Shown here in pieces: positions 31,951 through 40,895 of a stretch of 64,000 nt of DNA. The position numbers were made by a program, and so were the translations under genes. Below the pieces are notes generated by a model. The model did no database searches. It had not been told where the DNA came from and was given only the letters and a program-made list of their open reading frames with translations. Positions within the stretch are counted from its first letter, which is position 1, and each line of letters begins with the position of its first letter. The stretch comes from Streptomyces koelreuteriae (GTDB lineage: Bacteria > Actinomycetota > Actinomycetes > Streptomycetales > Streptomycetaceae), in assembly GCF_018604545.1 (NCBI RefSeq), contig NZ_CP075896.1, positions 8,432,001 through 8,496,000 of the forward strand, given 5' to 3'.

Positions 31951-33015
31951 ATGGGCAGCGCCGAGAAGAAGCCGGGGACGGGATCGGGGCGTCCCACCTC
32001 GCGGGACGTGGCCCGGCTCGCCGGTGTGTCGCACACCGCGGTGTCCTTCGTGTTCAACGGCCGGGCCGACGGCAACCTCTCGCCCGCCACCCAGGAACGC
32101 ATTCGGCAGGCCGCGACCCGGCTCGGCTACCGGCCCGACCCCGTCGCCCGCGGCCTGCGCCGCAGCCGTACGGCCGTGATCGGCCTCGTCACCGACGAGA
32201 TCGCCTCCTCGCCGTTCGCCGGGCGGCTGCTGCGCGGCGCCATGGACACCGCCTGGGCCGGGGAGCACCTGGTCCTCACCGTCGACTCCGGCGGCGATCC
32301 GGCCAAGGAGGACGCGGCGGTCGCCGAACTCCTCGACCGGCGCGTCGACGGCATCATCTACGCGGCGATGTCCCTGCGCCGCGTCCGTGTGCCCGAGGGA
32401 CTGCACCGCACCCACTCCGTGCTGGCCAACTGCCTGCCCGAGGACGGCTCGCTGCCCGCCGTGATCCCCGCCGAGCGTGCGGGAGGCCGGACGGCGGCCC
32501 GGCTGCTGCTGGAACAGGGACACCGGCGGGTCGCGCTCGTCGGCGGGCAGAACGACATTGCCTCGGTGGAACGGCTGCGCGGCTTCCGCGACGCGCTGCG
32601 CGCCGAGGGCGTCACCGTGCCCAAGGACTGGGTCGTACGGACCGGAGGGGAGATCTCCAGCGGGTACGAGGGCACCGTCCGCCTCCTCGACGGTGCCCCG
32701 GCCGACCAGCGGCCCACCGGCGTCTTCAGCTACAACGACCGGGTCGCGGCGGGCGTCCTGCACGCCGCGACCCGGCTCGGGCTCTCCGTACCCGGCGAGC
32801 TTTCGGTGGTGGGCTACGACGACCAGGAGCACATGGCCGCCCACCTCGCACCGCCCCTCACCACCGTCGCGCTGCCCCACCGGGCGATGGGGGAGGCCGC
32901 GGCGGGCCTCCTCCTCGAGGCCATCGGCACCGGACGGACACCGCCCGCCACCGTGCGGCGCCTGGCCTGCCCGGTGATCAGCCGCGCGTCGGTGGGACCA
33001 GCGCCCATCCGGTGA
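31951..33015 (+). CDS. LacI-family repressor of the fructan locus
   Basis: A 354-residue repressor. ATG 31951 is chosen (GAGGA about 11 bases upstream); ATG 31933 and GTG 31903 are possible. The headpiece is TSRDVARLAGVSHTAVSFVFNGR, then the hinge and a periplasmic-binding-like sugar domain (LVGGQNDIASVERLRGFRDAL, VVGYDDQEHMAAHLAPPLTTVALP). It lies beside the GH32/ABC operon and its 3' end overlaps the GH32 3' end by 38 bases on the other strand. Two similar operator-like palindromes at 37591 and 37670 are its likely targets. Confidence 0.92.
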   Translation: MGSAEKKPGTGSGRPTSRDVARLAGVSHTAVSFVFNGRADGNLSPATQERIRQAATRLGYRPDPVARGLRRSRTAVIGLVTDEIASSPFAGRLLRGAMDTAWAGEHLVLTVDSGGDPAKEDAAVAELLDRRVDGIIYAAMSLRRVRVPEGLHRTHSVLANCLPEDGSLPAVIPAERAGGRTAARLLLEQGHRRVALVGGQNDIASVERLRGFRDALRAEGVTVPKDWVVRTGGEISSGYEGTVRLLDGAPADQRPTGVFSYNDRVAAGVLHAATRLGLSVPGELSVVGYDDQEHMAAHLAPPLTTVALPHRAMGEAAAGLLLEAIGTGRTPPATVRRLACPVISRASVGPAPIR

Positions 33016-34354
33016 CGGCCGCGCCGGGTGTCACACTCAACTCCCGTGTGTCGCCGGGGCGTTGGTAGACACGCTCGGTGACCGTGGCCCGGTCGCCGAC
33101 GAACAGTTCGTACAGCGAGCCGTCGACGAGGACGCGCACCGTGAGCTCCTCGGTCGGCGGTACACGGACGACGACCGGTTCCGCCGTTTCCTTGCGGGGC
33201 CAGTCGCTCCGGTCGAGCGTGACCGTGCCCTCGGCCGGGTCCAGACGGACCGTCAGCTCGGCGCCCGAGGCCGACCTCAGCAGACCCACCGTGGTGCGGT
33301 CGCGGGCGCTGACGGTCAGGTCGTAGGCCGCCGGCAGCGCGGTCCGGCCCGGGGTGGTGACGAACGGTTCCTCGGCGTGCAGCCGGTGCAGCTCCGGGGC
33401 CGGGGCCACCCGCAGCGCCCCGTCCGGGTGGACGTCGACGACACGGGGAGCGGTCAGGACTCCCGCCCAGTCGTGCTCGCCCTGCTCGCGGGCCTCCCAC
33501 GACCAGCCCCACATCAGGGCCCGGTCCGGCTCCTGGAGCACGGCGGGCGCGTAGAAGTCACGGCCGTGGTCGAGCCGGCCGCCCGTCCGCGCGGTGAAGC
33601 GCAGGTCCCCGTCCAGACGGCCCGTCAGGTAGCCGGTGGTCCAGGGGTGGCCGTCCCACAGCGACACGACCAGTACCCACTCGCCGCTCCGCGTCGCGTA
33701 GAGCTGCGGGCACTCCCAGCCGGTCGCCCGGTCGCCGAACGCCGCCCGGGCGACCGGGTCCCGGCCGTCGAGGAGCACACCGGCGAACCGCCAGTCGGTC
33801 AGGTCGTCGCAGTCGTACAGCAGGACCGACGGCGTACCGTCGGCGTGCCCCGCACCGACCAGCGCCAGACGCCGCCCGTCGTGCCGGAAGACGAACGGGT
33901 CGCGGAACATCGCCACGTCCAGCCCCGAGGGCGGGCCCTTCACCACCGGCGTGGGCAGGGGAACCCACTCGGCCAGCGTCTCGTCGTCCGGGTCCGCCGC
34001 CCGGGCCAGGCAGATCGTGCCGAGGCCGGTGTGGTCCCGGTCGACCCCGGTGTAGACGGCAGTCGGCACACCGTCGTCATCGACCAGGCACCCCGACCAG
34101 CAGCCCGCCTCGTCCGGCCCGCCCGGCGTCGGGGCGAGCGCGACCGGGTGATGCTCCCAGCGGACGAGATCAGGGCTGGAGGCGTGCCCCCAGTGGACGT
34201 TCGCGTGCACCGGGGCGTCCGGGTTGTGCTGGTAGAAGAGGTGGTGGCGGCCACGCCAGCGGAAGGGCCCGTTCGGGTCGTTCATCCAGTTGGCGGGCGG
34301 GCGGACCCGGTAGCGCGGGGCGTGCGGGTCCTGCGGGGGAGCGGTGAGGCTCAA
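32978..34354 (-). CDS. Intracellular GH32 beta-fructofuranosidase
   Basis: A 458-residue GH32 enzyme without a signal peptide that should hydrolyse imported sucrose or fructo-oligosaccharides. The start is TTG at 34354, inside the permease stop (TTGA overlap), with AGGAG seven bases upstream. Catalytic residues: nucleophile D26 in NWMNDPNG, transition-state D152 in MFRDPF and acid E214 in GWECPQL. The C-terminal beta-sandwich is complete. It is last in the minus-strand operon after the ABC importer. Its 3' end overlaps the LacI gene. Confidence 0.93.
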   Translation of the reverse strand: MSLTAPPQDPHAPRYRVRPPANWMNDPNGPFRWRGRHHLFYQHNPDAPVHANVHWGHASSPDLVRWEHHPVALAPTPGGPDEAGCWSGCLVDDDGVPTAVYTGVDRDHTGLGTICLARAADPDDETLAEWVPLPTPVVKGPPSGLDVAMFRDPFVFRHDGRRLALVGAGHADGTPSVLLYDCDDLTDWRFAGVLLDGRDPVARAAFGDRATGWECPQLYATRSGEWVLVVSLWDGHPWTTGYLTGRLDGDLRFTARTGGRLDHGRDFYAPAVLQEPDRALMWGWSWEAREQGEHDWAGVLTAPRVVDVHPDGALRVAPAPELHRLHAEEPFVTTPGRTALPAAYDLTVSARDRTTVGLLRSASGAELTVRLDPAEGTVTLDRSDWPRKETAEPVVVRVPPTEELTVRVLVDGSLYELFVGDRATVTERVYQRPGDTRELSVTPGAAVTGWALVPPTRG

Positions 34355-35223
34355 CGGTTGACTCCTGCGGACGTGATGCCCTCGCGCAGAGGGCGCTGGC
34401 CGACGACGAACACGGCGACGGCGGGAAGCATGGAGAGCACGACACCGGCGAGCACGACGGAGATCGAGCCGGTGCCGAGGTTGCCCTGGAGGGAGACCAG
34501 ACCCAGCGGCAGCGTGTAGTTCTGGCCCGACGTCTCGAGGATCAGCGGCCGGAAGAACTCGTTCCAGTGGTAGTTGAAGGCCAGTACGCCGACGATCGCG
34601 AGGCCGGGCGCCGCCAGCGGGGCGTACACGGAGCGGAAGGTCCGCCAGGGCCCGGCGCCGTCCAGCATCGCCGCCTCGCCCAGGTCCTTGGGCATGCCCA
34701 GGAAGTACTGGCGCATCAGGAACGTGCCGAACGCGGTCGGAAACGCCGGGATGATCAGTCCCAGCAGGGTGTCGGTCAGGCTCATCGACTTCAGCACCAG
34801 GAACACCGGCACGATGGTGACCTGCAGCGGCACCATCATCGTCGCCAGGACCAGGCCGAACAGCGGCTTCTTGAAGCGGAACTCCAGCCGTGCGAAGGCG
34901 TATCCGGCGAGGCCCGCCGTGATCATCTGGCCGACCGCGATCAGCCCGGTGACCAGCGTGGAGTTCAGCGCCAGCAGCCAGACGTCGATCTGGTCGAACA
35001 CCCCGCGATACGCCTCGGTGGACGGGTTCGACGGGACGAGCTGCGGCGGCAGATCGAACGCCTCGGCGGGCGTCCGCAGCGAGGTGGAGACCGTCCACAC
35101 CACCGGGCCGAGGGTGAGCAGGGCGCATACGGCCAGCCCGGCGATCCGCGCCCAGGGCGCGAGCCGGTACCGCACACGACCGGAGGACAGGGTTGCTTGA
35201 CTCATGGGACTCACCCGGCTCAC
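34351..35223 (-). CDS. Sugar ABC transporter permease (MalG type)
   Basis: A 290-residue inner-membrane permease with six transmembrane helices. The EAA loop EAAMLDGAGPWRTFRSVYAPLAAPG contacts the ATPase. GTG 35223 overlaps the previous stop; ATG 35205 is an alternative. With the MalF-type permease and the binding protein it forms an importer for sucrose or fructans. No ATPase gene is in the operon, so a shared MsiK-type ATPase encoded elsewhere is expected, as known for Streptomyces sugar importers. Confidence 0.93.
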   Translation of the reverse strand: MSRVSPMSQATLSSGRVRYRLAPWARIAGLAVCALLTLGPVVWTVSTSLRTPAEAFDLPPQLVPSNPSTEAYRGVFDQIDVWLLALNSTLVTGLIAVGQMITAGLAGYAFARLEFRFKKPLFGLVLATMMVPLQVTIVPVFLVLKSMSLTDTLLGLIIPAFPTAFGTFLMRQYFLGMPKDLGEAAMLDGAGPWRTFRSVYAPLAAPGLAIVGVLAFNYHWNEFFRPLILETSGQNYTLPLGLVSLQGNLGTGSISVVLAGVVLSMLPAVAVFVVGQRPLREGITSAGVNR

Positions 35224-36176
35224 TGGTAGTGGACGAAACGCCGGCTGAGCCGGAACTGGAGTGCCGTGACGGCCATGATCAGCGCGAACAGCAGCACACC
35301 CACCGCGGACGCCTCACCGAAGCGCAACTGCTCGAACGCCGTCTCGTAGATCACCATCACGACCGTGCGGGTGGAGTCGCCGGGACCGCCGTTGGTGAGG
35401 ACGTACGGCTGCTCGAAGACCTGCAGCGCGTTGATGATGCCGACGACCGAGGCGACCAGCAGCGTCGGTGACAGCAGCGGCAGGGTGACGGTGAGGTGCT
35501 TGCGCAGGCCGGTCGCGCCGTCCAGGGCGGCGGCCTCGTGGATCTCCTTCGGGATGTTGTTCAGGCCGCCGATGAACAGCAGGAACGAGAAGCCGAACTG
35601 CTGCCAGACATAGACCAGGACCACGGTCGCCATCGCCGCGTTCTCCGACGTCAGCCACGGCACCGGCGCGATCCCGACGAAGCCGAGCAGCCAGTTGACC
35701 ACCCCGAAGTCCTGGTTGAACAGGTACTTCATCACCACCGAGATCGACGCGGCGGACAGCACGAGCGGGAAGAAGAACGCCGAGCGGAACACCGACCGCA
35801 GCCACACCGGCATCCGGCCGTTGATGGTCAGGGCCAGCGCCAGCGCGATCAGCAGTTGCAGCGCCACCGCGAACACCATGAACACCAGCGTGTTGCGGAA
35901 GGACACCAGGACGGTCGAGTCGCCGAACACCTCCCCGTAGTTGGAGAGTCCGGCGTAACCCGGCGAGTCGATCACGTTCCAGTGGAAGAGGCTCAGCACC
36001 ACCGAGCCGACGATGGGGACGACCGTGAACACGACGATGCCGACGATCGTCGGGGCCAGGAACAGGGTCGCCAGCAGCCGGCTGCCCCGGTCGCGGGCCG
36101 GGGGACGCTTGCGCGTCGGGGCCGGCGCGGCCTCGGGGCGGGCGGCCCGGGCGGGTGGTGTCTGGGTGTTCGTCAT
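35220..36176 (-). CDS. Sugar ABC transporter permease (MalF type)
   Basis: A 318-residue permease with a basic N-terminal tail (TRKRPPARDRGSR) and about six helices. The EAA loop is EIHEAAALDGATGLRKHLTVTLPLLSP. VLTNGGPGDSTRTVVMVIYE is typical of MalF-type subunits. Start ATG 36176 lies inside the stop of the binding-protein gene (ATGA), and its stop overlaps the MalG-type start, so the importer genes are translationally coupled. Confidence 0.93.
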   Translation of the reverse strand: MTNTQTPPARAARPEAAPAPTRKRPPARDRGSRLLATLFLAPTIVGIVVFTVVPIVGSVVLSLFHWNVIDSPGYAGLSNYGEVFGDSTVLVSFRNTLVFMVFAVALQLLIALALALTINGRMPVWLRSVFRSAFFFPLVLSAASISVVMKYLFNQDFGVVNWLLGFVGIAPVPWLTSENAAMATVVLVYVWQQFGFSFLLFIGGLNNIPKEIHEAAALDGATGLRKHLTVTLPLLSPTLLVASVVGIINALQVFEQPYVLTNGGPGDSTRTVVMVIYETAFEQLRFGEASAVGVLLFALIMAVTALQFRLSRRFVHYQ

Positions 36177-37582
36177 GCGTCACGCTCCATGGCCTTCTCC
36201 AGATCGCCCTGCATCCGGCGCAGCGCGGGACGCACCGAGCGCGGGGAGGCCAGGGCCGTACCGGTGTGCTTCAGCAGCACCTGCTCGACCTCCGCGACCT
36301 GCGGCGGCGCCGGAATGGGCCCGGTGTCGGGGAATCGGTCGAGGGTGTCGTAGAAGACCGGCCAGTGCGCCGGACCCGTCTTCTCGTAGCGGTCGGCGGT
36401 CAGCAGGGAGCGGCGGGCCGGGGTCGTCTGGTTCGTCGTGAACAGCCGCTCCAGGGTGTCCTTGCGGGCCGCGTACTTGATGAACTCCCATGCCTCGTCC
36501 TGCATCTTCGAGGTGCGCAGCAGCGCGTAGCCCGCCGCGCCGTACTGCATGCGCTGGGTGCGCCAGCGCGGGAAGTACTGCACGTCGAAGCCGTCCGGCT
36601 CCATACCGGCCAGGGACAGCCCGCCCGCCCAGAAGCCGCCCGCCGGGGTGACACCGACCCGGCCGGTGGAGAACACGCCGATGAGGTTCTGGCCGTTGCC
36701 GCCCTCGGGGCGGGTGCACAGGCCGTCCTGGATGAGGGAGGCGAGATAGTCGTAGACCTCCTCCACCCGGTCGTGGGTGGCCTGCGGCGTGGTCCATCGG
36801 AAGCCGCCCCCACGCCCTTTGCGCTGAGCCGCCGGATAGAAGCCGTCCCACAGCCACCGCCCGCCGGGCGCCTTGGACTCGGCGAGCAGATTGGTGTCGT
36901 TCGCGAACAGCCAGGGCACCACGCCGCCCCAGAGCCGGTTGGTCCAGAAGTACGGCGTGAAGCGGGAGCCGCTGGACTTCTTCATGTCCCGCAGCAGCGT
37001 GGTGAAGTCGTCGCGCGTCCAGTCGGCCGGCGGGAAGTCCGCGCCCGCCCGGCGCAGCACCTGCCGGTTGAAGTACATGTCGGCGGCGTTGAACTCCACC
37101 GGGAGCTGGTAGAGGCTGCCCTCGTACATCATCGACTCCACCAGCGAGGGGTGGACGTCGGCGAAGTACTCCTTCAGCTCGGCCGCGTCCCGCCGCACCC
37201 ACTTGTCCAGGGCCACGCCGAGCCGCTGTGCGAAGAGCTGCACGCCCTCGGTGGCGACGTAGACGAGGTCGGGGGCGGTGCCCGCCGCGACCTGGGTGAG
37301 GATCTTCGCGAAGAAGTCCGACCAGTCGACGGCCTGCACCGCGTTGACGCGGAGCTTGATGTCGGGGTGCAGCTCGCGGAAGCCGTCCTGGAGCGTGCGG
37401 ATGGCCTCGGGCCCGTAGGCGGGGCCCAGCGTGGCGACGACCAGGGAGCCGTCGTCCCGGCCGGGGATGTCGGCTCCGGTGAGCCGGTCCCAGCTCGCTG
37501 CGGTGCCGGCCAGGGCGGCGGCCCCCGCGCCGTAGGCGCCGTACCGCATGAGGGCGCGGCGGGTGAGGTGTGAGTCGGTCAT
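36173..37582 (-). CDS. Extracellular sugar-binding protein of the ABC importer
   Basis: A 469-residue solute-binding protein, first gene of the operon. The N-terminus TRRALMRYGAYGAGAAALAG is a twin-arginine-like export signal. Most Streptomyces binding proteins are lipoproteins, but no lipobox cysteine follows the hydrophobic stretch here, so membrane anchoring is unclear. The mature part has GTAPDLVYVATEG, LPVEFNAADMYFNRQVL and GGFWAGGLSLAGMEPDGFDV, as in family 1 sugar-binding proteins. An operator candidate lies 9 bases upstream of the start. Sucrose or fructan is the likely ligand. Confidence 0.92.
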   Translation of the reverse strand: MTDSHLTRRALMRYGAYGAGAAALAGTAASWDRLTGADIPGRDDGSLVVATLGPAYGPEAIRTLQDGFRELHPDIKLRVNAVQAVDWSDFFAKILTQVAAGTAPDLVYVATEGVQLFAQRLGVALDKWVRRDAAELKEYFADVHPSLVESMMYEGSLYQLPVEFNAADMYFNRQVLRRAGADFPPADWTRDDFTTLLRDMKKSSGSRFTPYFWTNRLWGGVVPWLFANDTNLLAESKAPGGRWLWDGFYPAAQRKGRGGGFRWTTPQATHDRVEEVYDYLASLIQDGLCTRPEGGNGQNLIGVFSTGRVGVTPAGGFWAGGLSLAGMEPDGFDVQYFPRWRTQRMQYGAAGYALLRTSKMQDEAWEFIKYAARKDTLERLFTTNQTTPARRSLLTADRYEKTGPAHWPVFYDTLDRFPDTGPIPAPPQVAEVEQVLLKHTGTALASPRSVRPALRRMQGDLEKAMERDA

Positions 37583-37590
37583 CGTTGGGC

Positions 37591-37604
37591 CTAACTCGTG
37601 TTAG
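37591..37604. promoter_or_regulatory. LacI-type operator 1
   Basis: CTAAC-TCGT-GTTAG, a perfect 5-bp inverted repeat around a 4-base centre, lies between the inferred minus-strand transcription start and the binding-protein start codon. A repressor here would block the importer operon. Confidence 0.7.
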
Positions 37605-37622
37605 ACGAGGAGTGATGCCCAG

Positions 37623-37651
37623 ATGATGTGAGTGCCGCAGGGACCTGTCAA
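37623..37651 (-). promoter_or_regulatory. Promoter of the importer/GH32 operon
   Basis: On the minus strand TTGACA (37646-37651), 17 bases, CATCAT (37623-37628). The -35 is perfect and spacing ideal. The start would be near 37616, just upstream of operator 1. Confidence 0.6.
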
Positions 37652-37669
37652 GGCGTGCGACCGCTTGAC

Positions 37670-37683
37670 CTTTAACGAGTTAG
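37670..37683. promoter_or_regulatory. LacI-type operator 2
   Basis: CTTTAACGAGTTAG matches the reverse complement of operator 1 at 11 of 14 positions. It overlaps a plus-strand TTGACC (37665-37670), a possible -35 for the secreted GH32 gene. About 79 bases separate the two operators, compatible with looping. Confidence 0.6.
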
Positions 37684-37737
37684 GTCCGAGAGTCCTGGTC
37701 CCATGAGCCGCCGTTTCCGACGAGAGGAACGAGTGTC

Positions 37738-39282
37738 ATGAGCGGGATCAGCAGGAGAGCGCTGTTCGCCGGTACGGCCGTGGGCACGGCCGGCGCGTTA
37801 CTGCCCGCAGCGGCGGGCCCGGCTGCGGCCGGACCCGGGAGGGCAGCCGCGAGCTACCGCGCCGCCTACCACTTCACCGTCCCCGAACAGTGGAAGAACG
37901 ACCCGCAGCGCCCGATCTGGATCGACGGCGCGTACCACTACTACTACCTCCACAACGCCGACTACCTCTCCGGCGAGGTCGGCACCGCCTGGCGCCTGGC
38001 CACCAGCACCGACCTGGTCTCCTTCACGGACCGGGGGATCGCCGTACCCAAGGACACCACCCCGGGCGGCGACGTCTGGTCGGGCTCGGCGGTGATCGAC
38101 ACGGACGACACGGCGGGCTTCGGGGCGGGCGCGGTCGTCGTCCTGGCCACGATGTCGCCGCACGACGGCCCGAACGACCAGGCGCAGTACCTGTACTACT
38201 CCACTGACGGCGGCCGCTCCTTCACCCCCCACGGCACCGACCCGGTGCTGCCCAACCCCGGAGTGCGCGACTTCCGCGACCCCAAGGTGATCCGCGACGA
38301 GGAGCGGGACCGCTGGGTGATGACCCTCGCCGAGAACGACAAGGTGGGCTTCTACCACTCCGCCGACCTCAAGTCCTGGACGTACGTCAGCGGTTTCGTC
38401 AAAGGCGGCATCGGCGTGCTGGAGTGCCCGGACCTGTTCCGGATCCGCGCCGGGGACGGCACGGCGAAATGGGTGCTCGGCGTGAGCGCCAACGGCAAGG
38501 CCGCCGGGCTGCCGAACACGTACGCGTACTGGACGGGCTCCTTCGACGGGAGCGCCTTCACCGCCGACGCCACCGAACCGCAGTGGCTCGACCGGGGCTG
38601 GGACTGGTACGGGGCCGTCACCTTCGACAAACGCGGCACCGACGGCACGCTCGACGAGGAGACCCGCTACGCCATCGGCTGGCTGAACAACTGGGACTAC
38701 GCCCAGATCACGCCCACCATCGACAGCGACGGCTTCAACGGCACCGACTCGATCGTCCGCGAGATCACGCTGAAACGCGCGGCCGACGGCACCTACCACC
38801 TGGTGTCCCGGCCGGTCGCCGCGCTCGACCGGTACGTCTCGCGCACGGTACGGCTCGGCGACCTGGCGGTCGAGGGCACCCGAGTCCTCGACTACCGGGG
38901 CACCGCCTACGAACTGACCTGCGAGATCACCTGGGACCAGGTCACGGGCGCGGGAATGCAACTGCGGCGCTCCCCGGACGGCGCCCGGCACATCGACGCC
39001 GGAGTCCACCGCGACTACGCCTACCTCAACCGCCGCCCCACCGTGTCCCCGGACATGTCGGGCCGATGGCAGGAGAGCCACAGCCCCTTCGACCCGGCCC
39101 GGCGCACGGTGACACTCCGCGCCCTGGTCGACCGCACCTCGGTGGAACTGTTCCTGGACGACGGCCGGTACGTGCACTCGACGGCGGCGTTCCCCTACCT
39201 GGTCGACAACGGGCTCGCGCTGTTCACCATCGACGGCAGGGCGGTGTTCCGGAACACCACGATCCGGGAGTTCGAGGTGTGA
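37738..39282 (+). CDS. Tat-exported GH32 enzyme (levanase/inulinase type), TTA codon
   Basis: A 514-residue secreted fructan hydrolase. The start MSGISRRALFAGTAVG carries a twin-arginine motif and a hydrophobic stretch ending near AGPAAA. Catalytic residues: nucleophile D55 in QWKNDPQ, DFRDPK, and the acid in LECPDLF; a C-terminal beta-sandwich follows (MQLRRSPDG, VELFLDDG). Codon 21 (37798-37800) is TTA, which makes translation dependent on the bldA leucyl-tRNA. ATG 37738 follows GAGGAAC. Divergent from the importer operon with operators between, so it should release sugars for uptake. Confidence 0.93.
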   Translation: MSGISRRALFAGTAVGTAGALLPAAAGPAAAGPGRAAASYRAAYHFTVPEQWKNDPQRPIWIDGAYHYYYLHNADYLSGEVGTAWRLATSTDLVSFTDRGIAVPKDTTPGGDVWSGSAVIDTDDTAGFGAGAVVVLATMSPHDGPNDQAQYLYYSTDGGRSFTPHGTDPVLPNPGVRDFRDPKVIRDEERDRWVMTLAENDKVGFYHSADLKSWTYVSGFVKGGIGVLECPDLFRIRAGDGTAKWVLGVSANGKAAGLPNTYAYWTGSFDGSAFTADATEPQWLDRGWDWYGAVTFDKRGTDGTLDEETRYAIGWLNNWDYAQITPTIDSDGFNGTDSIVREITLKRAADGTYHLVSRPVAALDRYVSRTVRLGDLAVEGTRVLDYRGTAYELTCEITWDQVTGAGMQLRRSPDGARHIDAGVHRDYAYLNRRPTVSPDMSGRWQESHSPFDPARRTVTLRALVDRTSVELFLDDGRYVHSTAAFPYLVDNGLALFTIDGRAVFRNTTIREFEV

Positions 39283-39369
39283 GCGGTGCGGTGCGGTGTC
39301 GCCCGGGACGGAGATCACTGTCACGATCTTCGGGACGGCAGACACACGCCCACGACCAGCGGAGCACTC

Positions 39370-40344
39370 ATGACGACGGACAGCCCGATCACGGACGAGG
39401 CGGCGCGGGAGGCCGGGGTGGAGGTGAGGCCGGTCGCCGGGCACATCGGCGCCGAGATCGGTGGGGTCGACCTGGCGGCGGACCTCGACGACGCCGTGAT
39501 CGCCGCGATCAGGGCGGCGGTGCTGCGCTGGAAGGTGGTGTTCTTCCGGGGACAGAAGCTGGACCACACCGGGCATGTGGCCTTCGCGCGCCGGTTCGGC
39601 GAGACCGTGGTGCTGCCCCGGCGCGGCAAGGCCTCGCCGCCGGACTTCCCCGAGATCGAGACGACCGCCGACCGGCTCGAACTGGGCGGGAGGTTCGGCA
39701 TGGAGCACGACGAGTGGCTGCGGCGCCGCCGCCACACCCTGCTGCGCGGCTGGCACTGCGACCACGGCGCCCGTATCGACCCGCCGGCCGCGACGATCCT
39801 GCGCGCGGAGACCGTACCGCCCTACGGCGGCGACACCACCTGGTCGAACCTGGCGGCGGCGTACGCCGGACTCTCCGCGCCGCTGCGGGAGTTCGCCGAC
39901 ACGCTGCGGGCCGAGCACCGCCTCGGCGTCGGCTACCAGCCCCGGCCCGGCGACGACGCCTACGTCCGCCACCTGCTGGACCGTCAGGTCGCCTCACTGC
40001 ACCCCCTGGTGCGCGTCCACCCGGAGACGGGGGAGCGGATCCTCTACGTCAACGGCTACTACATCGAGCAGATCGCCGGCCTCTCCCGCCCCGAGAGCAG
40101 CGCGATCCTGGACCTGCTGCTGGAGCAGGCGGTCCGGCCCGAGTACACGGTCCGCTTCCGCTGGGAGCCGGGCAGCGTGGCGTTCTGGGACAACCGCGCC
40201 ACGATGCATCTCGCCCCCGGCGACACCACCCACCTCGACCACCCGCGGATCATGCACCGGGTGATGCTCGCGGGCGACGTGCCCGTCGGGGTGGACGGGA
40301 AGCTGTCGGAGCCGATCACCGGGACGGCGCCCGGGCGGTGGTGA
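39370..40344 (+). CDS. TauD/TfdA-type Fe(II)/2-oxoglutarate dioxygenase
   Basis: A 324-residue dioxygenase. ATG 39370 is eight bases from GGAG; codons further upstream are not conserved. Segments typical of the family: HIGAEIGGVDLA, WKVVFFRGQ, the iron-binding HCD in RGWHCDHG, PPYGGDTTWSNLAAAY, RILYVNGYYIEQI, and the distal His with arginine in DHPRIMHRVML. It would hydroxylate or desulphonate a small substrate using 2-oxoglutarate. It is 87 bases after the GH32 gene and probably independent of it. Confidence 0.9.
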   Translation: MTTDSPITDEAAREAGVEVRPVAGHIGAEIGGVDLAADLDDAVIAAIRAAVLRWKVVFFRGQKLDHTGHVAFARRFGETVVLPRRGKASPPDFPEIETTADRLELGGRFGMEHDEWLRRRRHTLLRGWHCDHGARIDPPAATILRAETVPPYGGDTTWSNLAAAYAGLSAPLREFADTLRAEHRLGVGYQPRPGDDAYVRHLLDRQVASLHPLVRVHPETGERILYVNGYYIEQIAGLSRPESSAILDLLLEQAVRPEYTVRFRWEPGSVAFWDNRATMHLAPGDTTHLDHPRIMHRVMLAGDVPVGVDGKLSEPITGTAPGRW

Positions 40345-40381
40345 CCCGGTGATCGGTGAGCTGTCGCGGGCGGGCGGCGGT

Positions 40382-40843
40382 TCAGTGCCGGGCGGGGCCG
40401 TTGGGGCCGGAGATCGCGCCGAGTTGGGACAGACCGTCGAGGATGTCGGTGCAGGTCCAGTACTCGACGAACCGGCCGTTCCGGACGCGCAGGATGTCGT
40501 TGCCGCTGAAGGAGATCCTCGTGCCGGTCGGGGCGGTGGCCTGGGGGATGCCGCCGGCGTAGGTGGCGCGCAGGGTCCAGCGGGCGGAGATCAGGTCGCC
40601 GTCGACGATCGGGCCGATGTCGACGGTGATGGTGATGTCGTCGAAGGCGGCCATGGTCTGCTCGATCTCGGGCAGCAGGCGCCCGGGGCCGGTGACGGCT
40701 TCGGAGTCGCTGCCGTCGGGGCGGGCCTGGTGGACGACCAACCCGGGGTCGAGGATCTCCTCGGCGTGGCTGAAGTCGCCGCGCCACAGCTCGCTCCAGC
40801 GAGCGTAGAGGGCGCGCAGTTGCGCGGGGGTGTGGCTGGTCAT
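40382..40843 (-). CDS. SnoaL-like NTF2-fold protein
   Basis: A 153-residue protein of the SnoaL polyketide-cyclase-like group. ATG 40843 follows GGGAG. The segments LYARWSELWRGDFSHAEEILDPGLVVHQ, FDDITITVDIGPIVDGDLISARWTLRATY and DILRVRNGRFVEYWTCTDILDGLSQLG give the cone-shaped NTF2 fold. Stand-alone members often act in detoxification rather than antibiotic synthesis. It is divergent from a MarR gene with a perfect palindrome in between, so it is probably the regulated target. Confidence 0.88.
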   Translation of the reverse strand: MTSHTPAQLRALYARWSELWRGDFSHAEEILDPGLVVHQARPDGSDSEAVTGPGRLLPEIEQTMAAFDDITITVDIGPIVDGDLISARWTLRATYAGGIPQATAPTGTRISFSGNDILRVRNGRFVEYWTCTDILDGLSQLGAISGPNGPARH

Positions 40844-40895
40844 GGGTTCTCCCGGAGTCGGGCGGGGCGTGCTACAAAGGGTCTGCGTCACACAT

